From Bedellia somnulentella (Eukaryota > Arthropoda > Insecta > Lepidoptera > Bedelliidae), in assembly GCA_963576735.1 (NCBI GenBank), contig OY755183.1:12233213-12297212 (forward strand): a DNA stretch of 64,000 nt. The letters are read 5' to 3'. The notes under the pieces were generated by a model. That model ran no database searches. It was not told where the DNA came from and saw nothing but the letters and a program-made list of their open reading frames with translations. Within the stretch, counting starts at the first letter, position 1. Each line of letters starts with the position of its first letter. The position numbers and the translations under genes are program-made. Positions 34,449 through 45,300 of this stretch are shown here, in pieces.

Positions 34449-34640
34449 AAGAGCAGGCGTCCGAAGTATCTAAAGAATAAAAAGCATTTATGAAAAGAAT
34501 ACTGAATGTATACGAAACTCAAGATGTTTTCCAGGATCGTACAAAGAGGCGATTGATAGTTTATGCCTTCCCCATTGAGAACTAATTTATTTATTTATTT
34601 GAGAAACAAACGGTACACAATACTTCAAATAACCTTAAAC
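34449..34640 (+). repeat. LINE H 3' end, old and interrupted
   Basis: GCAGGCGTCCGAAGTATC, AGGATCGTACAAAGAGGCG, CCTTCCCCATTGAGAACTAAT. An A/T-rich interruption (TTTATTTATTTGAG and on) follows before ATGGCGTGACTATTATG. Confidence 0.6.
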
Positions 34641-34872
34641 CTAATGGCGTGACTATTATGTAGAATGCATCTTGCGTTGCATGAATAATGAACTTGAATT
34701 CACAGTTAAATGGCCATTTTATCCCTTCATTTAAATGGCGTGAAGCTAGATTATTGAGTAACACACTCACAGTTTATCCGTATTCAGTAGATATCAAAAT
34801 CACTTGGTTCAGGAAATATTTATAATAATTATTTGAATATATAATCAAGGTCACCTAGTGTTTAGAGTTTTA

Positions 34873-35299
34873 AGTACTACTTAGTTATGTGGATTTCTTA
34901 CCTATGATTTCCCACCGTTAACAACTAGATAAATTAACGACACACATAACTTTACATACACACATACATATACTCACGGCTATAAATTCCTCAACGGGGT
35001 AGCTAGAGCTTTGGAATGAGGAATTCCTCGGCCACTTTTGGAAGTTGATTGGGGGAAAGATGGTAATAATAAATGTTTTTGGTGACGGGTCTCCAACCAC
35101 ATCGCCCAAAAATCACTTAAAAAGCCCCTATACCCTTAGTCGCCTCTGACGATCACCCACGGGTAGAAATGGGGGTAGTGTTATTCTAAGCCGACACTAC
35201 ACGGCACTATGATAAATTAACGACACACATAACTTTAGAAAAGGCAAATTGGTGTAAACCCACTCAGGATTTGAACCTGATTCTATCTACTGAGCTATA
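34873..35299 (-). repeat. SINE B, split by a SINE A insertion
   Basis: Reversed SINE B pieces at 34873-34954 and 35211-35299. The right piece ends in tRNA-like sequence (CAGGATTTGAACCTG, CTACTGAGCTA). The 27 bp at 34928-34954 and 35211-35237 are identical, so they are the target duplication of the SINE A between them. Confidence 0.78.
34955..35205 (-). repeat. SINE A inserted in SINE B with a 27-bp target duplication
   Basis: Complete copy from the CATACATATACTCACGGC tail to the GCCGACACTACACGGC head. The perfect 27-bp flanking repeat fixes both ends and proves retroposition of the whole unit. Confidence 0.85.
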
Positions 35300-35754
35300 T
35301 TGATTTTCGTTATCATGCTACCAAAAAAGTAATTTTAAAATAGAGTGTACTAGGCTAACATAAACACTTAAATGTGTTTTCATTTTCACTCACCAAAACT
35401 GGCTCACCCGACATACAGTATACGTGTATACGGGAGGTTGCTTATGTATATGTAGGAGGTAGTAACTTTTCGTGGAGACATCGCGTGCCGGCAGCACTGC
35501 CCTTAATACATTTAATAATTCACGAGCACTTTCATGGTCACCAGCGGGTCACGTCAGTTCATATCGAACAACAAATCAATGAATTTTCAGGGGTATGGTT
35601 GGAAATACAGCTAATTTTCCATGACATTGGTAGGGTTGTACTTGGAGGTTACAGGAATTTTTGTTTGGTGTGCTTATATTTTATTGTTTATGAATCGACT
35701 ATTGCGTTTTATAATTAACTTTGAATTGTAGATGGTTTTAATAAACCTACTAAG

Positions 35755-36020
35755 AAACCTAGAATAGCACTACCCCATTTTTGGCTTAGAATAGCACTAC
35801 CCCATTTTTTCCGGTGGTTGTACGTAAGAGGCGACTAACGGTATTGGGGCTTTTAAGGAATATTTGGGCGATGCGGTTGGAGACCCATCACCAACAACCT
35901 TTATTTCACTATCTTTTCCCCACGCAACTTCCAAAAGTGGCTAAGGAATTTCTAATTCCCTAGCTCTGGCTACCCCTTGAAGGGATTTATAGCCGTGAGT
36001 ATATGTATGTATGTATGTAC
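35755..36020 (+). repeat. SINE A with duplicated head
   Basis: TAGAATAGCACTACCCCATT occurs twice (from 35761 and from 35788), then the normal body and a (TATG)4 tail. Confidence 0.8.
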
Positions 36021-36360
36021 TGAGAAACGCAAATGGATGTTATCAGTACAGACATATTTTTTTCCCATAATCTTTATGTTGAGTAATTTATCATTGATTA
36101 TTTTAATATTGTCATCATCATCCTTTGCATCTTAAAAATCATCATTCCTTTGAATGATATTACATGTTGCTGGATAACCTATGATCCTGAAGCATTGATA
36201 AACTCATCTTGGAAACAACAACAATACTTTCACTGTTAATATTAAAATTTGGGAAGAGGAATAAATATCAATATGACCATGATAAAAGAAAAAGTATTAA
36301 AACCAAATAGTCATCTTGAATCAGTGAATAATATTGTTTTCATGAGTCTTATTTGTACAA

Positions 36361-36494
36361 AGCTGTGTAGTGTCGGTTTAGAATAGCACTACCCCGTTTT
36401 TTTACCGTGGGTGTACGTAAAAGGCGATTAACTGTATTGGGGCTTTTTTATTTAATTTAGGGCGATGCAATTGGAGACCCATCCATCACCAAGA
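36361..36494 (+). repeat. SINE A, 3' truncated
   Basis: GCTGTGTAGTGTCGGTTTAG head to GGAGACCCATCCATCACC. The hairpin and tail are missing. Confidence 0.74.
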
Positions 36495-36636
36495 GACACG
36501 TAGTCATTTATTAAGAGGCGTTTTTATACCTTATGTTGGTGAAGTGAATGCTTAGTGACAGTGCAGCAAAAACTGAATCAATTTTTTTATTAAGTTTAAA
36601 TGCAGTAACATTGATTCATTGTGAGAAATGGTGATA

Positions 36637-36755
36637 GCTATGTAGTGTCGGCTTAGAATAGCTCTACCCCATTTCTCCCCGTGGGTGATCGTAAGAGTCG
36701 ACTAGGTATTTTGGGGACTTTTAAGTGCTTTTTGGGCGATACGGTTGGAGACCCG
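36637..36755 (+). repeat. SINE A, 3' truncated
   Basis: GCTATGTAGTGTCGGCTTAG head to GGTTGGAGACCCGTG. It ends at about the same body position as the copy at 36361. Confidence 0.74.
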
Positions 36756-37353
36756 TGTACATGGTCACAGTCAAACCGTGTAAATGGTTTTGTGAGACCA
36801 ATTATTTAGATAAAAGTTTTTATTTGTAAGTTATGATAAATCCATACTAATATTATAAATCGGAAAGTGAGTTTGTTTGTTTGTTTATTTGTGCTTCTTT
36901 CACGCCGCAACTACCGAACCGATTGCTTTGAAATTTTGCAGACATATAGTTAGAAGTCCAAATTAAATTATAGAGTACTTTTATACCGGAATCACTAATG
37001 GATTTTAGCAGCGAAATCTGCAACCTTTCAGCTGAAACCTTATAAAAGAGCGCGGCGTTGTTTGCATGTTTACCAATAGATGGCGCTGTCGGTACATTCT
37101 ACATCGCGGTATGATTTCTTCTTTATTGGAGTATATAATATATAATATTAAACCTATCCGACTTAGCTTAGGTACACTCCTTTTCGCCGCCAGGGCGGCC
37201 TTCAGCCGTCCGGCACACACAGGGTTGCCAGACGTACGAGAAATCTCGTACCATTACGAGATTTAGAGGGTCTGTACGAGATTCAAGATTAACAAAAATC
37301 TCGTACACTTTTTTACGAGATTTTAACAATGACGACTTCTTTCGCATACCTAT

Positions 37354-38107
37354 TAGGCATGGGCGTTTTCGTTATTTAACGCAAACGGTTACATAACCGA
37401 TATATAGTTATCATATCGATATGGAAAACCGTTTTTAGATATCGATATCAGTGGGTTAGTGTTTGCTATTGTCAATTGGTTAATTAGTTTTAAGTATAGA
37501 AAACGACCTTGAAACAAAAACGCATGCAATCAACAAGTTATATTTTATAAGTTTAGTTAAGAGGTCCCTTCCCATTAGTTACAATAGTAAATCATGGCGA
37601 TTTTCCTTCATGCTTAAACAGGCTTAGGATTAGCAGAAAAGTTGTATGAATTTATTATTAATGCGAACATGTGTATTTATTATTAATGCATGTGTAAAGT
37701 AACGATAGTATAACAAAAATGATACATGATTAGCCCAGAATTGAAATAAACAAACTCAAGCACACAAATAAATAACCAAAATGACCCGAGTTATCAGGTA
37801 AAACGCGCACCAAAACTAAACAACAAAATGTAATAACTAAAGATATTCGCTTCATCTCTTTCACAACGCTAACGTTTTGTAAAGTTAGAAAGAGATGGAG
37901 CGAATATCAAACGGATGCGGTTCGATGGTTTGCGCTTCGTTTGTCATATCGTTTTCTTTTACGTATCGATGTCTGGCGGGCGGTTTAGGTTTTTGTTGAT
38001 AGCATAGTTTTGAAATATCGGATATGTACTTTATAGTTATCGATATGATATGATATGTAACTGATATCCGTTATTAGTTACGTTTTGATATATCGAACTC
38101 ATGCCTA
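37354..38107. mobile_element. Second hAT-like element nested in the first
   Basis: Ends TAGGCATGGGCG and reverse-complementary CATGCCTA, flanked by a perfect 8-bp duplication ATACCTAT (37346-37353, 38108-38115). Both sub-ends are rich in GATATCGATAT-type palindromes. No coding frame. The interior contains the palindrome at 37842-37908. Confidence 0.8.
37842..37908. repeat. 21-bp inverted repeat (hairpin)
   Basis: GATATTCGCTTCATCTCTTTC at 37842-37862 pairs with 37888-37908, one mismatch, 25-nt loop containing TAACGTTTTGTAAAGTTA. Confidence 0.7.
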
Positions 38108-39281
38108 ATACCTATATCAGCCAAAAAGTTCGTTTAGTTAGTAGTAGTAGTAAATTGCAAATTTATTTACTTTTTCTTATCATTAACCATCCAACACAAA
38201 ACGATCGACTCGGCGCATCACTAAATGCACTACCCCATCACTAAATGAAACTTGCCAACTTTGAGTGGGGAATTCCCGTTCGTAATATTCTTTTGTTGTT
38301 GTCCTTATTACACTAATGTTTTGCTATATTTGTGTGTCTCTCTTAATAAGAGCTATATTGAACGGGGATTAATCAAATCCATCAAAAGAAATGTACGCCA
38401 GAATGACAGCTGAAAAGCTATACTCTAAAAATAAAGATGATTTTACTAACATCCCTGATGTCGAATATAATTAATAAAAAATATGATTTTTAATTGTTTT
38501 GTTTGAATTTAACAGCCCCAAGTGCAAAGAATATGACTACACAAGTTACACAGTACAGTAAATAGCATAAACTCATTAATTTTATTTGAGTTTCTTTAAA
38601 TTTATGCTTTTACGAGATTATGTGTTGAAATTACGAGATATTTAGCAACCCTGGTACGAGAAAAAAAAATGCCATCTGGCAACCCTGGGCACACAAGTTA
38701 TGGTGAACGCCGCACAGGCCGCAGGGCCAGCAGCACCGAACCGGTGGGGTTTTAGTCGGTAAAAGTCCGACATACCCCCGTCGCTCTCTCAGAGTAAACA
38801 AAAAAAAAAAAGTCAACTTTAAAAATAACTCTTATAGATAAATACAGTTAACAGCATTGGTTCCGATATACATTGGTATTTGTAACTTGAAATTATAATA
38901 TTAGATCATCGTTATTCTTTACTAGCACTTTACGAGTCATTTACTTATTTGCTGTTTAATCTCAATCAATTGACTGTTGCTCGCTTTCTTTGATGTCCTT
39001 AATTCCTTTCCACTATTGTATTATATTGAAATATTTAATAGATTTTAGGTTTTTCGCAGTAGGCTCATAGGCTGAATAATAGTTAGGTATGTTTAGTGTG
39101 CGCTTTGTTCGTCGTTTAGGTTTTTATAGTTTAGTTAGGGATATTTTTTGGTTCCTACTATTTTAGATTGAATTGTGTATTTTAAAGATTTCAGGTTTTA
39201 AGCAGTAATTGAATAATTGTTAGGTTAGGTTCGTCGCTTTGTTGGTCGTTTAGATTTTTATAGTTTACTCATATTTACGCA

Positions 39282-39476
39282 ATGCCTCGCTAACGTAAAT
39301 CTAATTTATCGAGCACCTCATATAAAGCTCGGGCAATGAAAATTGCGCGATCTCAGGAATCGTCTTTCCATGCTGAATTAAGAAGGCGCGAACAAGAAGA
39401 TCGTCAGGCTGCTTTGAGAGCTGCTGAGCTACCATCTCAACGGCAGCAAAGACTTGGTGCGATTGAATTTATGACT
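39282..39476 (+). pseudogene. Helitron protein N-terminal remnant with an in-frame stop
   Basis: From ATG at 39282 the frame reads MPR, stop, then RKSNLSSTSYKARAMKIARS, QESSFHAELRRREQEDRQAA and SQRQQRLG. This Arg/Gln-rich start resembles the beginning of insect Helitron Rep/helicase proteins. Only about 65 codons remain, with a TAA at codon 4 and no Rep or helicase motifs. The end GACTTGGTGCGATTGAATTT is duplicated immediately downstream. Confidence 0.55.
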
Positions 39477-39534
39477 AAAACTTGGTGCGATTGAATTTAT
39501 GATATTCATCTATCAATCTATTATCTAAATTCTA

Positions 39535-39705
39535 TAAAAGGGTAGCCATAGCTTCAGAGATATAGTAATTCTTCATCCACTTTTGGAAATAGATTAGGGA
39601 AAAGGTAGTTAAATAAAGATTTTAGTGATGGCTCACCAACTTCATCGCCCAACAATCACTTAAAAGGGGTCAATGTCCTTTATATCCTTTACAACGCCCG
39701 CGGGA
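39535..39705 (-). repeat. SINE A-derived block inside the second Helitron
   Basis: AAGGGTAGCCATAGCTTCAG to ATCACTTAAAAGGGG then TCCTTTATATCC, reversed and lacking head and tail. It is the same decayed block as 20185-20365. Confidence 0.65.
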
Positions 39706-39805
39706 ATATAAAAAATAGAAGTTAAGATAGTGTTTTGGTATTTTGAATGTAAACCGGATGCAAAAAATGAAGTCCACGCGGACGAAGTCGCGGGCAAAAA
39801 GCTAG

Positions 39806-40115
39806 TAAATGAATAAAAATAATAAGATTCTTATTTTACAATATTTGAGGCTATGGCTACTAGGGTATAGAACCGGGAACTATCGGTACCGAAAATCCCG
39901 GGAATTCCCGGGATTTTTAGTGCAGTAAAAGAAGCGGGACTAAAAATGGAGAACCGGGATTTTCGGTATTTTTGGGAAATATACAAAAACCAATGAATAA
40001 ATCATAATTACGCTATTTAACACGAGCGCGAAGCGCAGAAGATAAAGTAACCCCGTTTGTGAACCAGTACCTCACCGCGGGACGCTACCATTGTTTGTAC
40101 TGTTGAATATACTCA
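39806..40115. other. No gene seen
   Basis: Contains a local series of CCCGGGAATTCCCGGG-type palindromes at 39893-39915 and a GC-rich stretch near 40020-40080. No exon or repeat end was assigned. Confidence 0.35.
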
Positions 40116-40333
40116 TATAACATAACATAAACATAAACGTTCACGCCGAATATCCCCGAAGGGGTTGGCAGAGGTACTAATACTTCTGAACATCACGTGA
40201 CTTTGTCACCTGGTGTTCAGAGTACCCACGTTTTGCATGGACAGTGTACTCACGTGATGCCTATCGCCGTTTTGTACGAATACACTGTCACATGACTAAG
40301 TACAACTCAGCCATGTGGGTTTCCTCACGATGT
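40116..40333 (-). repeat. SINE B, head truncated
   Basis: CATAACATAAACATAAACG tail, CCCCGAAGGGGTTGGCAG hairpin, body to TTTCCTCACGATGT. The tRNA-like head is missing. Confidence 0.78.
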
Positions 40334-40669
40334 AATATAATATACTCGTAAGTTGATATTCTGAAAGTTCTGTTTTTCATTACTCTTTAATTAAATTTTA
40401 AATAATTTGTGACTATACATATTTTTAAAGTTTATTGTTTATTTATGTCTTAATTTCGTTATGAAATTATTTAAGACCAGACATGGTTAATTATTTTGAA
40501 AGTTGATTGTTAACATTTTTCTGTCTTTAACTTTATTGTAAATTCTTTAAGCCTTTCTGTAGGCTCCTAATTTTAAAGTTGATTGCTCCCATTTATCTTT
40601 AGCTTTATTTAAATAATTGATTACTAATAGTTCTTATTTTTAGAGTTGATTGATTTTCACATGTCTTTA

Positions 40670-40914
40670 ACATACATACATATACTCATGGCTATAAATC
40701 CCTAAAAGGGGTAGCCAGAGCTAAGGAATTAGAAATTCCTCAGCCACTTTTAGAAAGTTGAGTGGGAAAGAGTTGGTAAAATAAAGGTTGTTGGTTATGG
40801 GTCCCCATCCGCATCGCCCAAAAATCCCTTAAAGCCCCAATACCGTTAGTCGCCTCTTACGTTCACCCATCGGTAGAAACGGGGTAGTGCTATTCTAAGC
40901 CGTCACTACACGGC
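40670..40914 (-). repeat. SINE A, near full length
   Basis: ACATACATATACTCATGGC tail end at the left and GCCGTCACTACACGGCC at the right. Confidence 0.8.
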
Positions 40915-41556
40915 CTAATTTTAATTAAAAAAAAGGTCTTCGACATTTATTACTTTTAATTTAAATATGCCTATTATAGTTAAGATTTATGTATTTCTTT
41001 TCATAAAAATTGTTAAAAACATAATGTTTAAAAAAATTATAACACAGAAGTATGATTCTTACTTCTAGCATTTTTCTTTATTTATTTACACAAGGAAAAC
41101 AAACAGTTGTGATACTTAAAATTAGGATACACTTTTAACACACATTAGCCTAATAGTTTTCACCAATAAAATATGGAACCTTAGTCCTTCTCAAATTTGA
41201 CAGTAAAATAAACAGTAAAAAAATCATCGGTAAGTAATAAAAAATACCCTTGCCTACACTTAAGCTTGACACCAACACAATTTATATTCATTGAAATATT
41301 TTACTAATATATACATAAAAACTACCACATTTTTTATTATATCGAGTTTTTTATTACATTTTTGACAGTCAGTATGGAATGTAATGAAAAGTAAAGTTCA
41401 CGTAACATCTAGCAAAATCCTTATTTACTGAATAGAATGTAAATTCTCGGTAAGTTCTCTTAATATCAGATGTCAATTAGGCACCTGGCCCTTAGAGCTC
41501 TTAGTTTTTCCTGTACGATGTAACAACTTCTATGTAGAAAACCAACTCATCTATGC
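40915..41556. other. No gene seen
   Basis: AT-rich intergenic sequence. Confidence 0.35.
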
Positions 41557-41740
41557 TTAATAGCACTTACCCATTTCTTCCTACTGATTTTGTAAAAGGG
41601 AACTAAGGGTTTTTGAAGAACTTTTTTGGCGACATAGTTGGAGACTCAACACCTCCCAATCACCCATAGGTATTTTATTTTCTTACCTTTTTCCCAATCA
41701 ACTTTAAACACTTTGACGAATTTCTACATATAAAGCAAAC
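41557..41740 (+). repeat. SINE A, old
   Basis: CTTAATAGCACTTACCCATT, GGGAACTAAGGG and GGAGACTCAACACC are recognisable. The end is decayed. Confidence 0.55.
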
Positions 41741-41764
41741 ATAAACAAAACATAAATAAAATAA

Positions 41765-41893
41765 ACATAAACATACTCACTGAAACATATATATGTACAT
41801 ACATATACATACATATATGGGGTAGCCGAGCTAAGGAATTAGAAATTCCTCAGCCGCTTTCGGAAAGTTAAGTGGGGAAAAGATGGTAAAATA
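41765..41893 (-). repeat. SINE A, 3' half only
   Basis: CATATACATACATATATGG tail then GGGGTAGCCGAGCTAAGG to AAAAGATGGTAAAATAA. 5' truncated. Confidence 0.7.
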
Positions 41894-42282
41894 ATATATT
41901 TAAGTATCGAAAGAACGAAAAATTTTTGTTTATTAGTTAATACAACGATACAATCCAAAATTAAATATGATTGGCATACGATGAATAGTTGGGGTAAAAC
42001 CGCTTCAAACCTGGGGGACATGGAAATTAGACGAGTACACGAAAAGAAAAAAAAGCCCATAAATTTGTAACTCGACCCTACATTTTGAATTTTTACTTAA
42101 TTTTTTTAGTCCATGCTGCCCTCTACAAAAAAAAGTCTGGACTAATATACGTTGAAGCAATATAAAACTATTTCTGTTGAATGTAATTATTGTTAGTAGA
42201 GCGTGTATTTGCTAGATGGCACTGCAAATCGGTTGTTGACCTGACCGAATGGCGTTTTATTTATTTCATTTCATTCATTCAC

Positions 42283-42291
42283 ATTCAGTTG
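42283..42291 (+). promoter_or_regulatory. Candidate initiator of PPT1
   Basis: TCAGT at 42285-42289 in ACATTCAGTTGTG matches the arthropod initiator. It lies about 98 nt upstream of the PPT1 ATG in otherwise repeat-free DNA. Confidence 0.4.
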
Positions 42292-42384
42292 TGTTTTGAT
42301 TTGAAGGCGGATCGGTGTAACATAACCGTAGAATTTAAAATTTATTAAATAGAATTTTTAATCTAATTAAATTGTGGTGATAAA

Positions 42385-45300
42385 ATGAAGGTATTATTAA
42401 TAACTCTTCTTTCAGTAAATATAATAGCGGCAGATCATACACCTATTGTTTTATGGCATGGAATGGGTAAGATTATATGTTTTTTGTTGTTGTATTCATT
42501 TGTTTGTGTCTATTTAAAGTAAGGAATAATATATTCATATAATTGAGTCAAGTTAGAATAGAGAACTATAGGTAGGTGATGATGAAGGTGAACTTATCAG
42601 ATATTCCTTATTAGAACTTATTAGATATATAAAGGTAGAGTTGTTCATTGTGTGAAAAATTTAAGATATTAACATTTTAACTGTTTATTCCCAATACTTA
42701 TTTGAGAACTTAACTGGACTATCCCTTCATATCTTCAATAACTTTCCTCTGATAAATGTGATTTTATTGTGCATATTATTCATATTAATGTTTTGAAATT
42801 AGAGGAGTATGAGAAAAGTATTATCGCTGCGTGTGATCATAATGCAACTAGATATTTGATAGAGCATTAATTCTGGCTACTCCTTTTTAGATTTAAATAT
42901 TGAGTTGTTTGTACATACATTAGAACTCTTAATTAAAATATATCAGCTATCTATTATCCTCTGCCTTACATTAAGGAGGATTTAATATTGTTGCCCAACT
43001 AATTCCATAATGATATGGCAAAATCACCCTTTTTTAGGAGACACTTGTTGTGCGAGCTACAGCCTAGGACGCTTCAAACAGTTCTTGAATGAATTCTTAC
43101 CTGGAGTTTACATTCACTCGCTGCAAATTGGATCCAACACTATTGAAGATTTTGAAAATGGCTACTTCTTGTCTCCAAATAAACAAGTTGAGCTTGTTTG
43201 TGAGATGATAAGAAAAGATGTCAAGCTTAAGAATGGATTTCATGCTATTGGATTCTCTCAGGGCAGTCAATTTCTGTAAGTAGCTGTTTTTTTATATATC
43301 AAGCTTGAGCCTCTGTCTGCAAATGCCAATTTAAAATTATTTTGGAAATTCTTCAGATTTTAATGTTAGAATTAATTTTAATTATTTATCTAAATTATCC
43401 TGTATAGTGTAGATGGCTCAAAAGGATATGATATTGTAATTCTATTTTATATGCACATACATACACATACTCACGACTAAAAATCCCTGAATGGGGTAGC
43501 CAGACTTACAGAATAGGTAATTCCTTTGCCACTATTGGAACTTGGATGTGGAAAAGATTGTGAAATTAAAGATGTTGGTAATCTGTCTCCAACTGCATTG
43601 CTTAAAATTTTTCATATTGTTATATAAACTGATCAAATATCACATGAGAATATTGTCATCTATTTAATCAGCTTGAAAACCCAAGCTGTCCATGTATTTG
43701 TATACATCAAATGTTTGCTTCCCAGTCATAGCTTAAAGCTGTTAAAGTTTTGTTATAGTAAGGATTTTTTAAGAGAGGTCCATATCTGGTGTTGACTTCT
43801 TTTAGTTGAAATAATTATTTAAATGCAACTCAGAAAAACACTACCCCATATCTTCCTGTTTTACAAGGATATTTAATTAAGACAGATTTGCTCCACTCAA
43901 CTTCCCAAAGTAGAAACATAAGTTTTCATTCCGGAGCCCTGCTAATTTTCTGATTTTCAACTGATCTAATATATAAAATTCAAGTGTCTAAAATGGCTGA
44001 ACCAATTTCAATGAAGTTTTGCATACACACTTGGTAGATCTGAGAATAGGTTTATAATTTTTTTATACTCTTAAGTAATTAGGGTTGCCCACCCCAAAAA
44101 AAAAAATTATAGAAGACTAGAAATAATGTAATTTAAATCTTTTTGTTCATGAAAACCTCATGTGGGGATTATTACTAATAATTAAAGAATAAATAAAGGA
44201 AAGAAAAATTTCGACACAGGCGGGGATCGAACCCCATTGCATTCTATCTGAAAAGGTAGACAAGTGGCCTTTCGAATTAGTAATAATTCGGAGGTAGGAA
44301 GCGCAAACACTACTTAAACGTGTAAAAGAAATAAAGGATAGAAGAATTTCGCACTGGCAGCCAATTGACACGGTAGCTCAGTTGGCAGAGCGTCGGGGCG
44401 TTTACCCGAGGTCGCGGGTTCGATCCCCGCCTGTGTCGAAATTTTTCTTTCCTTTATTTATTCTTTAATTATTAGTAGAAATAATGTATATATGGCCGGT
44501 TTAGCTAGTATAGATATATTAATCTTGTTTGTTTTCAGACGAGCAGTAGTCCAGAGATGTGGTCATACATTACCCCCTGTTAAAACTCTGTTGTCTCTCG
44601 GAGGCCAACACCAAGGAGTGTACGGGCTGCCAAACTGCGAGGCTCTGGCGCATGCCACTTGCGATTATGTGCGGAAGTTACTGAACCATGCGGCTTATAA
44701 TACGTAAGTAAAAATGATGTTAAAAATATAATCGATTTTAGGGCGGAACAAAAGATCTGTAAAAAATTTCGCTTCTGGTTGAAATGGTCGCTGTTCTCAT
44801 CATGCGTAGTCAAATTCTGGCTATTAAAAAACTGAGACTTTATAATATCAACTAATTTTTAACTACCGTTTGGGATCTATAACTAGCATTTACATATTAA
44901 TTCAAATATATCGGAGTCATACATTGCCCCCTATCAAAACGTTGTCTCTCGGAGGCCAACACCAAGGAGTGTACGAGCTGCCACACTGCGAGGCTCTAGC
45001 GCATGCCACTTGCGATTATGTGCGGAAGTTGCTGAACCATGCGATTTTGATATGGATTTTAGGAAGGAATAGCAAAGCTGTAAAAACTAAGTCTAATGGA
45101 AAAGAAGTGTTGCTGTTTTTAACATGCGTAGTAAATTTCGGGCTATTAAAAAAAAACTGAGACACTACAATAACAACTAGCTACACAATATTCATTACTA
45201 TTGTTAGGGATCTATAACTAGAGTTGACATATTTATGCAAATATATCGGAATCATACATTGCCCCCTTTCAAAACTCTGTTGTCTCTCGGAAGCCAGCAC

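Larger units (their letters stand above)
37220..38687. mobile_element. Non-autonomous hAT-like element with TACGAG subterminal repeats
   Basis: Terminal inverted repeats CAGGGTTGCCAGA (37220) and TCTGGCAACCCTG (ending 38687). There is a perfect 8-bp target duplication GGCACACA at 37212-37219 and 38688-38695. Near the left end TACGAG or its complement CTCGTA occurs about seven times within 37234-37323, and near the right end three more within 38608-38660. Such subterminal repeats are where hAT transposases usually bind. No transposase frame is present; about half of it is the second element at 37354. Confidence 0.85.
36841..39805 (+). mobile_element. Helitron-like composite element, copy 2, carrying nested hAT-like elements
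   Basis: 5' TCCATACTAATATTATAAATC after a host A, 3' CGCGGACGAAGTCGCGGGC and AAAAAGCTAG before a host T. Blocks shared with the 18805-20441 copy include TTTGCAGACATATAGTTAGAAG, an AATAGATGGCGCT block, CTTGGTGCGATTGA and the SINE A-derived block. Subtracting the insertion at 37220-38687 leaves about 1.5 kb, close to copy 1. A remnant of the Helitron protein start lies at 39282. Confidence 0.77.
43965..44508 (+). mobile_element. Short Helitron in PPT1 intron 2, interrupted by SINE C
   Basis: TCTAATATATAAAATTCAAG after a host A at 43964 and GGCCGGTTTAGCTAG before T at 44509 are Helitron-like ends. Without the SINE C insertion (44131-44475 plus its duplication) the element is about 186 bp. Its 3' end is 30 nt upstream of PPT1 exon 3. 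Confidence 0.62.

Noticed and set aside
35374..35718. 114-codon open frame on +
   Set aside because: No recognisable motif, codon use unlike the three real genes, and it ends just before a SINE A; not supported as a gene.
44371..44441. Functional nuclear tRNA gene
   Set aside because: The cloverleaf is good, but position 33 is C, the unit continues into SINE body and the whole lies between target duplications.
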